Shown here piece after piece: positions 55,003 through 64,000 of a stretch of 64,000 nucleotides of DNA. Source of the stretch: Nitrospiraceae bacterium. Lineage in GTDB: Bacteria; Nitrospirota; Nitrospiria; Nitrospirales; Nitrospiraceae. The position numbers were made by a program, and so were the translations under genes. The stretch's first letter is position 1; every line of letters starts with the position of its first letter. The stretch covers positions 1 to 64,000 of the forward strand of contig CAKKRE010000010.1 of assembly GCA_919902505.1 (NCBI GenBank). The letters are read 5' to 3'. The notes under the pieces are model-generated. The model saw only the letters and a program-made list of their open reading frames with translations, did not search any database and was not told the origin of the DNA.

Positions 55003-56166
55003 TTACTCGGGCGAGCTCAGTCGTTTGATCTCCGCCCGGATCTGAGTTTCTGCCACGTCTGGAACGATCCGCTGCACCGCCTGCTGGATCGGATCTTTTG
55101 CCATTTCGTGCACAATCTTATCGGCCGCCTGTCGCGCGCAGTTCGCGGCCACCTGCTCGACTTCCTTTTTCACCAACTGGTCGATCATTTCAAGGTGTGC
55201 GGTCAGGGCCTCCGGCAGGTGTTTCTTCACGCCGGTGTCCGTGAGGTCACCCAAGCGTTTCTCTGTGGACTGCTCCACCAGGGCAGGGGCCAGCTCGGTC
55301 ACGGTCTGTCGAACGGTCGCTTCGACGCTGGCAATCTGGGTCTGAGCCTGTCGTCTCAATTCTTCCTGAACCAGTTCTCGCATCACGGTCTGTAACCGTT
55401 CCGGCGCGAGTGCCTCCGCGAGTTGTTTCGCCACTTCCGTTTGAACGGCCTTCTCTACGGCAAGACTCACCTGTCCGGCGACTTCCTTCGTCATGGCGGC
55501 CGGGAGCAGTTCGCCGATCCTCCGGTCGGCCTGGACTGTGACTGAATGCAATAAGTGATCGAACAGCCCCTTCATCAAGGCCTCACCGGTCGGTCCGTTC
55601 GAGGCGGGCGCAGTTGCGGTCGGGGCGGCAGCGTGGCTCAGTGATGGGGACATGGGGCTGTGCTCCTTCTCCATCGCGTGGTGGGGGGCGTCGTCAATGG
55701 ACGCATCGTTCGGCGAGTCGTCTTCATCGTCCGTTCCCGTGGAGACAGGGGGCCACGTCCGTGTTTTGGCTGGTTTCCCGCCGCGCGGATCTCCCGCCGC
55801 GCCATTCAAGATGCCCTTGATCGTGTCGAGCAGTTGTTCCCGTTGAAGTGGTTTCTTTAGAAAGGCCCGGACCCCGAGCGAACGCAATTTGCTTTCGTCC
55901 AGACGATCGGAGCCGTCTACCATGGAGACGATCAGCGTTTCGGCTAGATTGTCCTGGCGGCCGATCTCTTTGCAGAATCCCGAGAAGGTGATCTTGTCGA
56001 GATGATAGTCCGCGATGACCAGCGCCGGACTGAGTTTCCGGGCAGCGTCGAGGGCCGAGGGGCCGTCTGGAAATCCCATCACCTTGTGGCCTTCCGGCGC
56101 AGAAATCTGTTCCACCATGCGGTGCACGGCAGGGCTGCTGTCGATCACAAAGATGGTCGATCCCAT
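55003..56166 (-). CDS. Receiver-domain protein with long helical C-terminus
   Basis: About 387 residues from ATG 56166 (GGAGAGG upstream). Receiver domain: STIFVIDSSPAVHRMVEQI, phosphoacceptor Asp in VIADYHLDKIT (~54), Lys in AFLKKPLQ (~107). After ~140 a low-complexity linker is followed by a long helix-rich region (AEALAPERLQTVMREL, EKRLGDLTDTGVKKHL). No DNA-binding domain, so it probably signals by protein contact. Confidence 0.75.
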   Translation of the reverse strand: MGSTIFVIDSSPAVHRMVEQISAPEGHKVMGFPDGPSALDAARKLSPALVIADYHLDKITFSGFCKEIGRQDNLAETLIVSMVDGSDRLDESKLRSLGVRAFLKKPLQREQLLDTIKGILNGAAGDPRGGKPAKTRTWPPVSTGTDDEDDSPNDASIDDAPHHAMEKEHSPMSPSLSHAAAPTATAPASNGPTGEALMKGLFDHLLHSVTVQADRRIGELLPAAMTKEVAGQVSLAVEKAVQTEVAKQLAEALAPERLQTVMRELVQEELRRQAQTQIASVEATVRQTVTELAPALVEQSTEKRLGDLTDTGVKKHLPEALTAHLEMIDQLVKKEVEQVAANCARQAADKIVHEMAKDPIQQAVQRIVPDVAETQIRAEIKRLSSPE

Positions 56167-56387
56167 CCCACTCACCTCTCCATACCTACTCAGCCGAAGC
56201 TAACAAAGGCTCCTTGAACTGTCAAAGAAAACGCCGAAAGCGGCGGTCTGATGAGGCCTTCGCCCACGCGCCGCGAGAGACGAACTGAATGCTGGCGGAG
56301 CCGGTGACCATCCTGTAGAATCCGGCCGTCTTCCCGGCTGGCCTATCGGCCTTCGTGGATGGCGAGTATGAGGAGTCACACGACACA

Positions 56388-57113
56388 ATGACCCGGAGCC
56401 GAATTCAAGTCGTCTTTTTCGATGCGGCCGATACCCTGTTCCATATTCACGGGTCAGTGGCCGAGATTTACCTGCAGCATGCGGAGAAACATGGGTTCAG
56501 GAAAACTCCAGAGTCGTTAACCGCCATCAAATCCGCCTTTGCCCGTTCGTTCCGCGATGCGCCGCCGCCCGTGTTTGCCGCGACCGAGCCTGCCGCGATC
56601 AAGCAGTCAGAACGGTTGTGGTGGTTCGACATCGTGCACAACGTGTTTTACCGCGTCGGTATGTTCGAGGCCTTCGACGAGTTTTTCGAAGACGTGTTTG
56701 CGCGCTTCGAGCAGCCGGAGTCTTGGCGGCTCTTCCCCGAGACGGTTGATGTGCTCAAGACTCTGAAGGGACAGGGATTCGAGTTGGGCATCATTTCCAA
56801 CTTCGACTCGCGGTTGTTTTCCGTGCTCCGTGGCTTGGGGATTGCCGACCTGTTCGATACGGTGACGATTTCCAGTTTGGCCCATGCCGCTAAACCCTCC
56901 GCGCGTATCTTTCGGCAGGCGTTGGAGAAACATGCGGTCGATCCGGACGAGGCGCTTCATGTCGGCGATAGCGAACGAGACGATGTGAAGGGGGCGCAGG
57001 GCGTCGGACTGACCGGGGTGTTGCTCGCGAGAGGGGAGGGGGCGCGTCCTGCTGGCGGGACGACCATCGGTAACCTCAACGAGTTGCTGCCGCTGCTGTC
57101 ACGCCTGGAATAA
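56388..57113 (+). CDS. HAD-superfamily hydrolase
   Basis: About 241 residues from ATG 56388 (MTRSRIQVVFFDAADTLF; GAGGAG upstream). HAD motifs I (DAADTLF), II (ISNFDS), III (KPSARIF) and IV (HVGDSERDDVKGA) are all present, of the HDHD3-like branch; motif I has Ala-Asp instead of the usual D-x-D first loop variant (DAAD). Likely a small-molecule phosphatase. Convergent with the sirtuin gene, overlapping its end slightly. Confidence 0.85.
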   Translation: MTRSRIQVVFFDAADTLFHIHGSVAEIYLQHAEKHGFRKTPESLTAIKSAFARSFRDAPPPVFAATEPAAIKQSERLWWFDIVHNVFYRVGMFEAFDEFFEDVFARFEQPESWRLFPETVDVLKTLKGQGFELGIISNFDSRLFSVLRGLGIADLFDTVTISSLAHAAKPSARIFRQALEKHAVDPDEALHVGDSERDDVKGAQGVGLTGVLLARGEGARPAGGTTIGNLNELLPLLSRLE

Positions 57114-57839
57114 CAAGGGAACGATGTCCTTGGCGCGCCCCTGGAGCGCCGCATCGACCATGCCTGATTGCGCGGTGGCATCGAGATTGATTTCCACGAC
57201 AAACGCACCCGCCTGTTTCGCAATTGAACCAAAACCAGCCGCCGGATACACCAGGTCGGACGTGCCGATAATCAGGCACAGGTCGCTGGAGTGCAGGGCG
57301 GCCTCGCTGGCTTCGAGATCCTGCTCGACGAGTGATTCTCCAAACCAGACGATATGCGGGCGGAGGAGCCCGCTGCAGTTGCTGCAGAGGGGCAGGGTTG
57401 CAATCGGCACATCGCGATTTTCAGTCACGCGCCGGCATTGCGTGCAGCGCACCATCCAGATATTGCCGTGAATCTCGGAGAGTTTGCGCGAGCCCGCGTC
57501 GCGGTGCAGTCCGTCCACATTCTGCGTGATGAGCCAGAACCGGTCGAACCGTTGCTCCATCTGAGCCACAGTTTCATGGGCGGCGTTGGGCCGTTTGGTC
57601 GCGATGAGTTCACGCCGCCAGTTGTACCATTCCCACACGAGGCGGGGATCCCGCGCGAAGGCTTCGGGCGTGGCCAGATCCTCCGCGCGAAAATTGCGCC
57701 AGAGTCCGTCGGCCCCGCGAAAGGTCGGCACGCCGCTGTCGGCGGAAATCCCGGCCCCGGTGAGCACGGTCACCGATCGTGCCGAGGCCAGCTTGTGTCG
57801 AATCAGACCGAGAGTTGATCCGGTTCCCATGGGTGTCAA
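57099..57839 (-). CDS. cobB: Sir2-type NAD-dependent protein deacylase
   Basis: About 246 residues. NAD-binding VLTGAGISADSGVPTFRG, ITQNVDGLHRDAGSR with catalytic His, the zinc Cys pairs CTQC and CSNC, and RPHIVWFGE. Removes acyl groups from lysines using NAD. Overlaps the HAD gene 3' end by about 15 bases. Confidence 0.92.
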   Translation of the reverse strand: MTPMGTGSTLGLIRHKLASARSVTVLTGAGISADSGVPTFRGADGLWRNFRAEDLATPEAFARDPRLVWEWYNWRRELIATKRPNAAHETVAQMEQRFDRFWLITQNVDGLHRDAGSRKLSEIHGNIWMVRCTQCRRVTENRDVPIATLPLCSNCSGLLRPHIVWFGESLVEQDLEASEAALHSSDLCLIIGTSDLVYPAAGFGSIAKQAGAFVVEINLDATAQSGMVDAALQGRAKDIVPLLFQA

Positions 57840-57920
57840 CGCGAGAAGGCCATCACTGTTTCATGTGCGCGGCTGCATGCTATAGTACCGTCCTTTCGAA
57901 CGCAACGAGTGAGGAGTCTC

Positions 57921-59288
57921 ATGAAGCAGATCATGGTGGTCGGGGCCGGTTCCGTCGGCGGTTTCTTCGGGGCCCATCTCGCAAAACATAATCCGAACGT
58001 CTCGTTTCTTCTGCGACCGCGGACCCTGGAGGCGGTGAAACGCCACGGCTTGATGATCAAGAGCGCCAAGGGCAATTTTACCGTTCATCCGCCGGCTGCT
58101 TCCGATCCCGGGCAATTGGCGCAACCGGATCTCATCATTCTTGCCGTGAAGGCCTACGATCTCGACGAAGTCATGACGCAGCTGGAGCCGGTACTGACCG
58201 AGCGCACGGTGATTCTCACGCTTCAGAACGGCATCGATACGGAAGATCGCATCATTGCGCGGGTGCATCGCGATTGTGTGGTCGGCGGCGTGGCATTCAT
58301 CTATTCGAAGATCGTCGAGCCCGGTGTCATCGAGCACTACAAGCGGGGCGGTGTGGCCATCGGCGAACTCATGGGCCACAAGAGCGAACGGGTATTGCAG
58401 ATCGCGGAGATCTTCAAGCAGGCGGGCATTTCCTGCCAGCTCAGCGACGATATCCGGAAGAGCAAATGGGAAAAGATGTGCTGGAATTGCGTCTTCAATC
58501 CTCTCACGGTGTTGATCGACGACAAGGTAGCGAAGGCGTTGGACCATCCTGAGATGGCCGGGGTGATTCGGCAGATCGTGGGCGAAGTGATGGCGGTCTC
58601 CGCGGCGGTGAAGGTACCGTTGGCGCCGGATATGGCCGAGAAGGTGGTGAAGTGGACGCAGGAACTTCGGGACATTCATACCTCGATGTACGATGACTGG
58701 AAGGCCAAACGTCCGACCGAAATCGACTATCTGAACGGCTACATTGTTCGTATGGGGCGGGAGTTAGGGATTCCTACACCGGTGAACGAAGCACTGACAG
58801 CGATGGTCAAAGCCATCACGGAGCGTGAACCGTCGGGTCCTGGAGTCGTCCGGATCGACGGTGCGGTCGTCCAACCGGTCTCCCTCACACGCGCGGCGCT
58901 GGCTCAGTTACCGCAAGAACAACATGTCGAAGATATCAGTCCACTGATGCCGTCGATGCGGGGCCGGGCGATTCGCGTCAAAGGCCTGCTGGACATTCCA
59001 GCCCTCGCGGTCGATGCCGACCATGTCACGTTCCATTCCGTCGATGGGAAGTATGCGGCGACACTCACCCTTCAACAGGCGCAGGATTTCGGATTGTTAT
59101 TGTATGAACTCGACGGCCAGCCGCTGCCGGACGGCAAGGGTGGTCCCTACCGATTGGTCACGCCGGGTTTGGGTGATCTCTGCGCCAATGTGAAGGCGGT
59201 GGGACGGATCGAGGTGCGAGCCGGATCGGGGAAGGATACGCGGCCGTCAGTGAGGCCTCCGGAATGTACGCCTGAGGGGCAAAGCTAA
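57921..59288 (+). CDS. Ketopantoate reductase fused to sulfite-oxidase-like domain
   Basis: About 455 residues from ATG 57921 (GAGGAG upstream). Residues 1-300 are a PanE-type 2-dehydropantoate reductase: MVVGAGSVGGFFGAHLAKH, the LQNGIDTED region, KWEKMCWNCVFNPLTVL with the catalytic Lys, and ELGIPTPVNEALTAMV. From ~310 a second domain resembles the molybdopterin-oxidoreductase (sulfite-oxidase) fold: DGAVVQPVSLTRAALAQLP, DADHVTFHSVDGKYAATL, GGPYRLVTPG. The Cys that ligates Mo is not evident, so the extra domain may be structural. An unusual fusion. Confidence 0.75.
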   Translation: MKQIMVVGAGSVGGFFGAHLAKHNPNVSFLLRPRTLEAVKRHGLMIKSAKGNFTVHPPAASDPGQLAQPDLIILAVKAYDLDEVMTQLEPVLTERTVILTLQNGIDTEDRIIARVHRDCVVGGVAFIYSKIVEPGVIEHYKRGGVAIGELMGHKSERVLQIAEIFKQAGISCQLSDDIRKSKWEKMCWNCVFNPLTVLIDDKVAKALDHPEMAGVIRQIVGEVMAVSAAVKVPLAPDMAEKVVKWTQELRDIHTSMYDDWKAKRPTEIDYLNGYIVRMGRELGIPTPVNEALTAMVKAITEREPSGPGVVRIDGAVVQPVSLTRAALAQLPQEQHVEDISPLMPSMRGRAIRVKGLLDIPALAVDADHVTFHSVDGKYAATLTLQQAQDFGLLLYELDGQPLPDGKGGPYRLVTPGLGDLCANVKAVGRIEVRAGSGKDTRPSVRPPECTPEGQS

Positions 59289-59293
59289 GCGGT

Positions 59294-60631
59294 TCACGTC
59301 GTCGAGGAACGCAGCACCCGAATCGCTTTCCACCGCTCCGACCGATAGCGCCACAGCATGAGCGCCATGCGCAGCGTCCAGTCCGCGATCATGGCCAGCC
59401 AGACGTAAAACACTCCCAGCGTCAGCCAGTAGCCTGCCACAAAAGCGATGGGGATCCGCACGCCCCACATGCCGATCATCGTGGCGATCATGATGAATCG
59501 CGTATCGCCCGCGCCGCGTAACGAACCGGCCAGCACCATGGTCAGGGCCAACGGCACTTGCAGCAATGCCACGATCTTGAGAAATACGGTACCCAAATCG
59601 ATGACCGCTTCGTCGCTGGTGAAGGCGCGCAGCAAGACATAGGGAAAAAAGAAAAACACGATGCCCATGGCGGACATGATGAACGTCGCCAGCCGGTTCG
59701 CTTCCCAGTTTTCGAGTTTGGCCCGGGTGTATTTGCCGGCGCCGATACTTTGTCCGACCATCGTGGCGGCGGCGATGGCAAAGCCGTAGCCCGGCAGGAA
59801 CGAGAGCGATTCGATCGAGAGTCCGACCTGGTGCGCCGCATAGGAGACCGTCCCGTAGATCAAGACGATCTTGGTGTAGAGCAGTATCCCGGCCTGTTGC
59901 ACGATCCGTTCACCGGAGACCGGAGCACCCACTTGCCAGATGGTGCGGAGCAGGTCCAGCCTGAGCCGCTTCGACGGTTTGAGGATCGTCCGGCAGCGCA
60001 AAAACAGATAGAGCGACCCGGTTGCCTCCGCAATCCCAACGGCGACGGCAGCGCCCTTCACGCCGAACGCCGGCAATCCCCATTGGCCATAGATCAGCGG
60101 ATAGGCGATGGCGATGTGGAGCACATTGACCATGATCATGGCGTACATCGGTGTCTTGGTGTCCCCGGTCCCCTGGAGAATCGATGAGAGAACCGCGAGG
60201 AGTACGGTGAAGGGGATGACCAGAAAGATCAGGTTTGAATAGGGGAGTGCGAGGGCGATGACCTCGGGCTGCGCACCGAGCAGGTGCATGATGAGTCCGT
60301 TCGCCGAGAGGCCGAGCAGGGCCAGGGCTAGGGACACCAGCACCGACAGGCCCAGGAAATGCCGGGAGGCCTGGCCTGCTTCTTCATACCGGCGGGCGCC
60401 CCACTGTTGAGCGATGATGACGTTGGTCCCGACCGAGAGACCCGACACGAGTGTCGTTGCGATAAACGCAAGCAGTTGGCCCAATCCCACAGCGGCGATG
60501 GGTATCGCCCCCAACCCTCCCACGAGGAAGACCGCGACGATAGCCTCGGTCCGCTGCAGCAGGCTGCTGACCGTCACCGGGAGCGCGAGGGTCATGACCG
60601 ATCGTCTGATTTGTGCGACGCCGTTTGCCAT
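59294..60631 (-). CDS. MATE-family efflux transporter
   Basis: 445 residues with twelve hydrophobic segments. MATE features include GLGQLLAFIATTLVSGLSVG at the N-terminus, LQGTGDTKTPMYAMI, and LRGAGDTRFIMIATMIG in the second half. Exports cationic drugs or metabolites using an ion gradient. Convergent with the preceding gene, 5 bases apart. Confidence 0.88.
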   Translation of the reverse strand: MANGVAQIRRSVMTLALPVTVSSLLQRTEAIVAVFLVGGLGAIPIAAVGLGQLLAFIATTLVSGLSVGTNVIIAQQWGARRYEEAGQASRHFLGLSVLVSLALALLGLSANGLIMHLLGAQPEVIALALPYSNLIFLVIPFTVLLAVLSSILQGTGDTKTPMYAMIMVNVLHIAIAYPLIYGQWGLPAFGVKGAAVAVGIAEATGSLYLFLRCRTILKPSKRLRLDLLRTIWQVGAPVSGERIVQQAGILLYTKIVLIYGTVSYAAHQVGLSIESLSFLPGYGFAIAAATMVGQSIGAGKYTRAKLENWEANRLATFIMSAMGIVFFFFPYVLLRAFTSDEAVIDLGTVFLKIVALLQVPLALTMVLAGSLRGAGDTRFIMIATMIGMWGVRIPIAFVAGYWLTLGVFYVWLAMIADWTLRMALMLWRYRSERWKAIRVLRSSTT

Positions 60632-60726
60632 GGGGCGTCATCCTACCAGAACTCGGTTGTGGACAAGGATGTCCTTCTTCCGGGACTGGACAATGGGAGT
60701 ACGGCTTCGGTAGCCTGGAGTCATCC

Positions 60727-62232
60727 ATGTTGATCACGCCCGAGCCTGCCGCTCGTTCTTCCTATCGGCTGTCAAAATCACGCTATCTGTCGGGCCTGCA
60801 GTGCCACAAGCGGCTGTACTTGGAAATTCATGCGCCGGCGTTGGCCACGAAACCGGATGCGGCCACACAAGCCATTCTCGACATGGGCAGGGACCTCGGG
60901 GAACTCGCCCGTCGGCGATTTCCCGGCGGTCGCCTCGTGACGGCCGGGTACCGCCAATCTCAGGAGGCCCTGACGCAGACGGCGGAGCTTCTCCAGGATT
61001 CGACGGTGTCGGCTATCTTCGAAGGCGCATTTCAGTTCGACCAGGTCTTGATCCGTGTCGATGTGCTGGAGCGTGTCGGCGTGAACGCATCGGGGCAACC
61101 CGCCTGGCGGCTGGTGGAAGTGAAATCCTCCACCAAGTTGAAGTCGACCCATGTGGAGGATTTGACGATCCAGAGTTACGTTCTCGAAGGGGCCGGTCTG
61201 GTGCTTGAGGACATCTGCCTCATGCATGTGAACACCCAGTATGTGTTCGACGGGGTGGAACTCGACCTCGGCCAATTATTCAGCATCCGTTCCCTGAATG
61301 AAACAATACGCCCGCGCTTGCCGGACGTGTCCTCACGCCTGGCCTCGATGCACACCGCGTTGAGCGAGATGTCGGCGCCCCCCATTGCCCCGGATGAACA
61401 TTGTCACAGCCCCTACGAATGTCCCTTCTGGGCGCATTGCACGCAGGAGAAGCCGCCTCGCTGGATTTATCATCTGCCCGGGAGCAGCAAGACGGTCATT
61501 CAGCTGCGCGAGTTGGGCGTGGAGACCATCGACGACATTCCCGATCACGTGACGTTGACGCCGGTGCAGCGACGGGTGAGGGACAATCGGGAATGGATCG
61601 GAGAAGGCTTGCGGTCGGCGCTGGAGAAGATCGTGTATCCCGTGCATCATCTGGATTTCGAGACGTTCATGCCGGCCGTGCCGAAATTCGTGGGGACCAG
61701 GCCCTATCAGGTGATTCCCACTCAATGGTCCAATCACATCGAATATCCCGATGGACGGCTCGACCATGCCGAGTACCTCTGCCGCGACGGGCGCGATCCG
61801 CGTGAGGAACTGGCCGTCACGTTGCTGGATTCATTGGGGGCAGCGGGCAGTATCTGTGTGTATTCGAGTTATGAACGTTCGGTGCTGGAGCGGCTGGCGG
61901 AGGATTTCCCCTCACTGCGAAAAGATTTGAAGCGGGTGATGGCGAGGCTGTGGGATCTGCACATTGTCATCCGGGATCATTACTACCATCCGGCCTTCGA
62001 GGGCAGCTATTCGATCAAGGCGGTGCTGCCGGCTGTGGTGCCGTCGTTGAGTTATGCCGATTTGGCTATCGGAGACGGGGGTGTGGCAGCCTGTGAATAT
62101 GCCCGCATGATCTTTACGGTCAGTGACTGGATCGAAAAAGCCCAGATCGAAGAGGCGCTTCTGCGATACTGCGAACGCGACACTCTGGCCATGGTCGAAT
62201 TGCGGAAGGAGTTAAAGAAACGCGCCGGTTAG
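60727..62232 (+). CDS. DUF2779 (TM0106-type) RecB-like nuclease
   Basis: About 501 residues from ATG 60727 (GGAG upstream). N-terminal RecB-like/Cas4-like region: SKSRYLSGLQCHKRLYLE, WRLVEVKSSTKLK with a nuclease-like E-x-K, and YECPFWAHC. C-terminal DUF2779 exonuclease-like part: HHLDFETFMPAVP, SYSIKAVLPAVVP and RYCERDTLAMVEL. Suggested DNA or RNA nuclease; target not known. Confidence 0.8.
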   Translation: MLITPEPAARSSYRLSKSRYLSGLQCHKRLYLEIHAPALATKPDAATQAILDMGRDLGELARRRFPGGRLVTAGYRQSQEALTQTAELLQDSTVSAIFEGAFQFDQVLIRVDVLERVGVNASGQPAWRLVEVKSSTKLKSTHVEDLTIQSYVLEGAGLVLEDICLMHVNTQYVFDGVELDLGQLFSIRSLNETIRPRLPDVSSRLASMHTALSEMSAPPIAPDEHCHSPYECPFWAHCTQEKPPRWIYHLPGSSKTVIQLRELGVETIDDIPDHVTLTPVQRRVRDNREWIGEGLRSALEKIVYPVHHLDFETFMPAVPKFVGTRPYQVIPTQWSNHIEYPDGRLDHAEYLCRDGRDPREELAVTLLDSLGAAGSICVYSSYERSVLERLAEDFPSLRKDLKRVMARLWDLHIVIRDHYYHPAFEGSYSIKAVLPAVVPSLSYADLAIGDGGVAACEYARMIFTVSDWIEKAQIEEALLRYCERDTLAMVELRKELKKRAG

Positions 62233-62363
62233 CGCCGGCCTCGAGTACGCAGCCATTTCACCATCTGCATGCACGTCGTTCCGATCGATTCATCCGCCAT
62301 CAACGCGATTCCCCCCAAGGCCAACAGCGTCATCACCACAGCAGCTTCAGATTGTTCAAACAT
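62229..62363 (-). CDS. 44-residue membrane protein
   Basis: 44 residues from ATG 62363 with GGAGGG upstream: MFEQSEAAVVMTLLALGGIA, then LMADESIGTTCMQMVKWLRTRGRR. One hydrophobic helix and a basic tail. The stop overlaps the end of the DUF2779 gene by 4 bases. Confidence 0.45.
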   Translation of the reverse strand: MFEQSEAAVVMTLLALGGIALMADESIGTTCMQMVKWLRTRGRR

Positions 62364-62550
62364 GCGGCCCTCCTGTGTGAACCGGAGAGTAGCCTGGAAC
62401 TGTGGTGACGAACAGACCACTGGAGGAGGGGGGGCCTGGCCTCGGTAGGTGCGGAGGTATGAATGGTAGGAATGAACTGGAGGGGGTAGACTCTCTTCAG
62501 AACCCCCGTTCGAATCCCACCGGCAGACTGTTGAGGTGTTGCGGGAGATA

Positions 62551-62638
<88 letters not shown>

Positions 62639-62696
62639 GCTAGGCCAAAAGGACTCGCAGTTTCACATAGTTGGGTGATCATTCGCAAGGCGTTTC

Positions 62697-63761
62697 CTAC
62701 ACGGCCGAAAGAGCCGTGTTGTGAATAGCGTTGTGAAATTCGGGGACGATCTTCTCGATTGCTTCCCGTTTGTGGTTTGGGCTGAGATGGCTGTATCGCA
62801 TGACCATGGAGAGGTCAGACCAGCCTCCCAGGTCCTGGATCGTCCGAAGATCGACCCCAGCCATCGCGAGACGGCTGGCGAAACTATGCCGCAAGGTGTG
62901 CAGCGTCACCCCTGCCAATTTGGCCAGCTTGCAAGCCGCGGCAAAGGGCTTATCCATACTCTTGTAGGGGCGGCCGTTGGCTTGAGTGAAGACGTATTCG
63001 CTCTTGCTCCGTTCCCGAAGTCGCTCCAGCACTTCTCGAGCTCGACTATTCAGAGGAACACTCCGGCTCGTTCCATTTTTCGCATACGCGGCCTGAACCG
63101 TCACAAAGCCTCGCTGAAGGTCCACGTCGGACCAGCAGAGCGGCAACGCCTCCGACCGGATCCGCAGCCCGGTATTGATTCCCACGATGACGACGGATCG
63201 AAGGCACCCTTCGGTATGTTCAAGGAGCCGGCCCTCTTCGCTAGATTCAAGGAACCGCAATCGTCGTTTAGGCTCTTTGATCTTCTTTACGGCGCCGGCA
63301 GGGTTCTCCCCTTCGAACAGTCCCCATTCCTTGCAACGATTCAGAAGATTGTGGAGAACAGCCAGTTCACGATTGACCCGCACCCGCGCGCCTACGTCGA
63401 CCCGGCCACGTTTGTAGCGCTCCACGTCAAGCGTCAGAATCTGCCCCAATCGCTTGCCAGCAAAATGCCCTTTGAGGTGGTCAATACATTGCCGATAGTC
63501 CTTGCTGGTGCGCGGCTTCTTGTTCGTCCTGGCCCAGGACAGGAACTCTTCTGCGGCCCTCTCAAAGAGAATGTCTTTCCGCTTCTGTCCAATCCCTGCT
63601 TCGCCCTTCAGAATCGCGGCGCGTTTCACCCCAGCGATTTCGGCGGCCACGTGACGCTTGATGTTCCGACCGATCCGCAGGGTATGCCGTTGTCCATCGT
63701 GGCGGAAGTCCAGATACCAGACCGTGCCTCGCTGATAAACCCCTTCACCTCGTCGTGCCAT
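62697..63761 (-). CDS. Tyrosine recombinase (integrase)
   Basis: About 354 residues from ATG 63761 (GGAGGGGCACCC upstream). Catalytic residues: Arg in NTGLRIRSEAL, His-x-x-Arg in HTLRHSFASRL, His/Trp region GGWSD and the nucleophile Tyr in VMRYSHLS. N-terminal SAM-like DNA-binding domain (DILFERAAEEFLSWART). It lies 58 bases from the 5' end of tRNA-Ser, likely a mobile-element integrase. A hairpin ACACGGC/GCCGTGT (62699-62719) sits in its 3' end. Confidence 0.9.
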   Translation of the reverse strand: MARRGEGVYQRGTVWYLDFRHDGQRHTLRIGRNIKRHVAAEIAGVKRAAILKGEAGIGQKRKDILFERAAEEFLSWARTNKKPRTSKDYRQCIDHLKGHFAGKRLGQILTLDVERYKRGRVDVGARVRVNRELAVLHNLLNRCKEWGLFEGENPAGAVKKIKEPKRRLRFLESSEEGRLLEHTEGCLRSVVIVGINTGLRIRSEALPLCWSDVDLQRGFVTVQAAYAKNGTSRSVPLNSRAREVLERLRERSKSEYVFTQANGRPYKSMDKPFAAACKLAKLAGVTLHTLRHSFASRLAMAGVDLRTIQDLGGWSDLSMVMRYSHLSPNHKREAIEKIVPEFHNAIHNTALSAV

Positions 63762-64000
63762 GGGTGCCCCTCCTCTGTGTGGTGGCGATCTGTGCCCGTC
63801 CCTCGCGATCTTGCGCCCTGTTTCGTGCCATGGGTTTTCCTCCCGCTTTTTTGTGTTCTCGTTTATAGATCCTGGCCTGACACTTGTTGCTGCAAAACCA
63901 ACGATGGCTGCGACCCGCCACAAAGATCGACCCACACTCACCTCGGCATTGTCGAACAAGGTGGCCCATATCTCCGAGGAGTTGCGCCGCGTTGTAGCGA
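63745..64000 (-). CDS. Partial zinc-ribbon (CGNR-like) gene
   Basis: The frame runs to the right edge, reading ...YNAAQLLGDMGHLVRQCRGE then CGSIFVAGRSHRWFCSNKCQ. The two Cys pairs (CRGEC, CSNKC) suggest a zinc ribbon, and the layout is like the end of CGNR/ABATE proteins. The C-terminus overlaps the integrase start by 17 bases. Probably part of the same element. Confidence 0.5.
   Translation of the reverse strand, partial: RYNAAQLLGDMGHLVRQCRGECGSIFVAGRSHRWFCSNKCQARIYKREHKKAGGKPMARNRAQDREGRAQIATTQRRGTHGTTR

Noticed and set aside
62229-62420. 63-residue version of the small membrane protein
   Set aside because: The ATG at 62363 with GGAGGG is better than the upstream start.

Overview
The window looks like chromosomal DNA of a Nitrospira-type bacterium (phylum Nitrospirota). 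This is inferred from the overall feel of the housekeeping proteins and from dispersed repeats with TTCATGAA-containing ends; no database search was possible. Standard single-copy genes run in both directions and are interrupted by accessory blocks.

Layout. 1-7.1 kb: accessory envelope genes, with a coiled-coil protein, a lipoprotein, a membrane protein, a patatin-type lipoprotein and a DUF1353 protein. 7.4-9.1 kb: two exported proteins of unknown role. 9.3-12.0 kb: two toxin-antitoxin pairs (brnTA and a FitA/VapC type) around a lipoprotein and a frameshifted exported protein. 12.2-19.4 kb: core genes, PilZ protein, recA-recX-alaS-ruvX-mltG, then deoC. 19.4-39.7 kb: a large island that separates deoC from deoB. 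39.7-44.3 kb: deoB, a RidA-like protein and an exported IPT/TIG plus YCF48-like pair. 44.3-54.2 kb, minus strand: rsmE, dnaJ-dnaK-grpE, and coaX-birA-nadC-valS. 54.2-62.4 kb: repeats, a tiny basic protein, a receiver-domain protein, a HAD hydrolase, a sirtuin, a ketopantoate reductase fused to a sulfite-oxidase-like domain, a MATE transporter and a DUF2779 nuclease-like protein. 62.5-64 kb: tRNA-Ser(CGA), a tyrosine integrase and a partial zinc-ribbon gene, possibly the edge of another mobile element.

The most interesting part is the island at 20.0-38.4 kb. A sigma-54 enhancer-binding regulator (20275-21930) is followed by TTCCGGA-type inverted repeats and a near-consensus sigma-54 promoter (22090-22105). 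Downstream lie about 19 same-strand genes. They encode a transglutaminase-like enzyme, proteins with repeated Gln-Gly tags, a duplicated amphipathic protein with acidic repeats, beta-rich proteins that look structural, two small proteins sharing the start motif VQLFGPWTRGEG, six proteins that start MY-hydrophobic, a beta-lactamase-fold protein, two spike-like paralogues, an M23 peptidase and a TIR protein. None of the ones examined has a Sec signal peptide, and I see no terminase, portal or replication gene. I propose a sigma-54-controlled particle or cell-wall-targeting system, perhaps derived from a tailless virus. That function is inference only.

The island is flanked by a decayed IS30-like fragment and a truncated IS5-like transposase, and contains a segmental duplication with a broken second M23 gene and a broken TIR-like gene.
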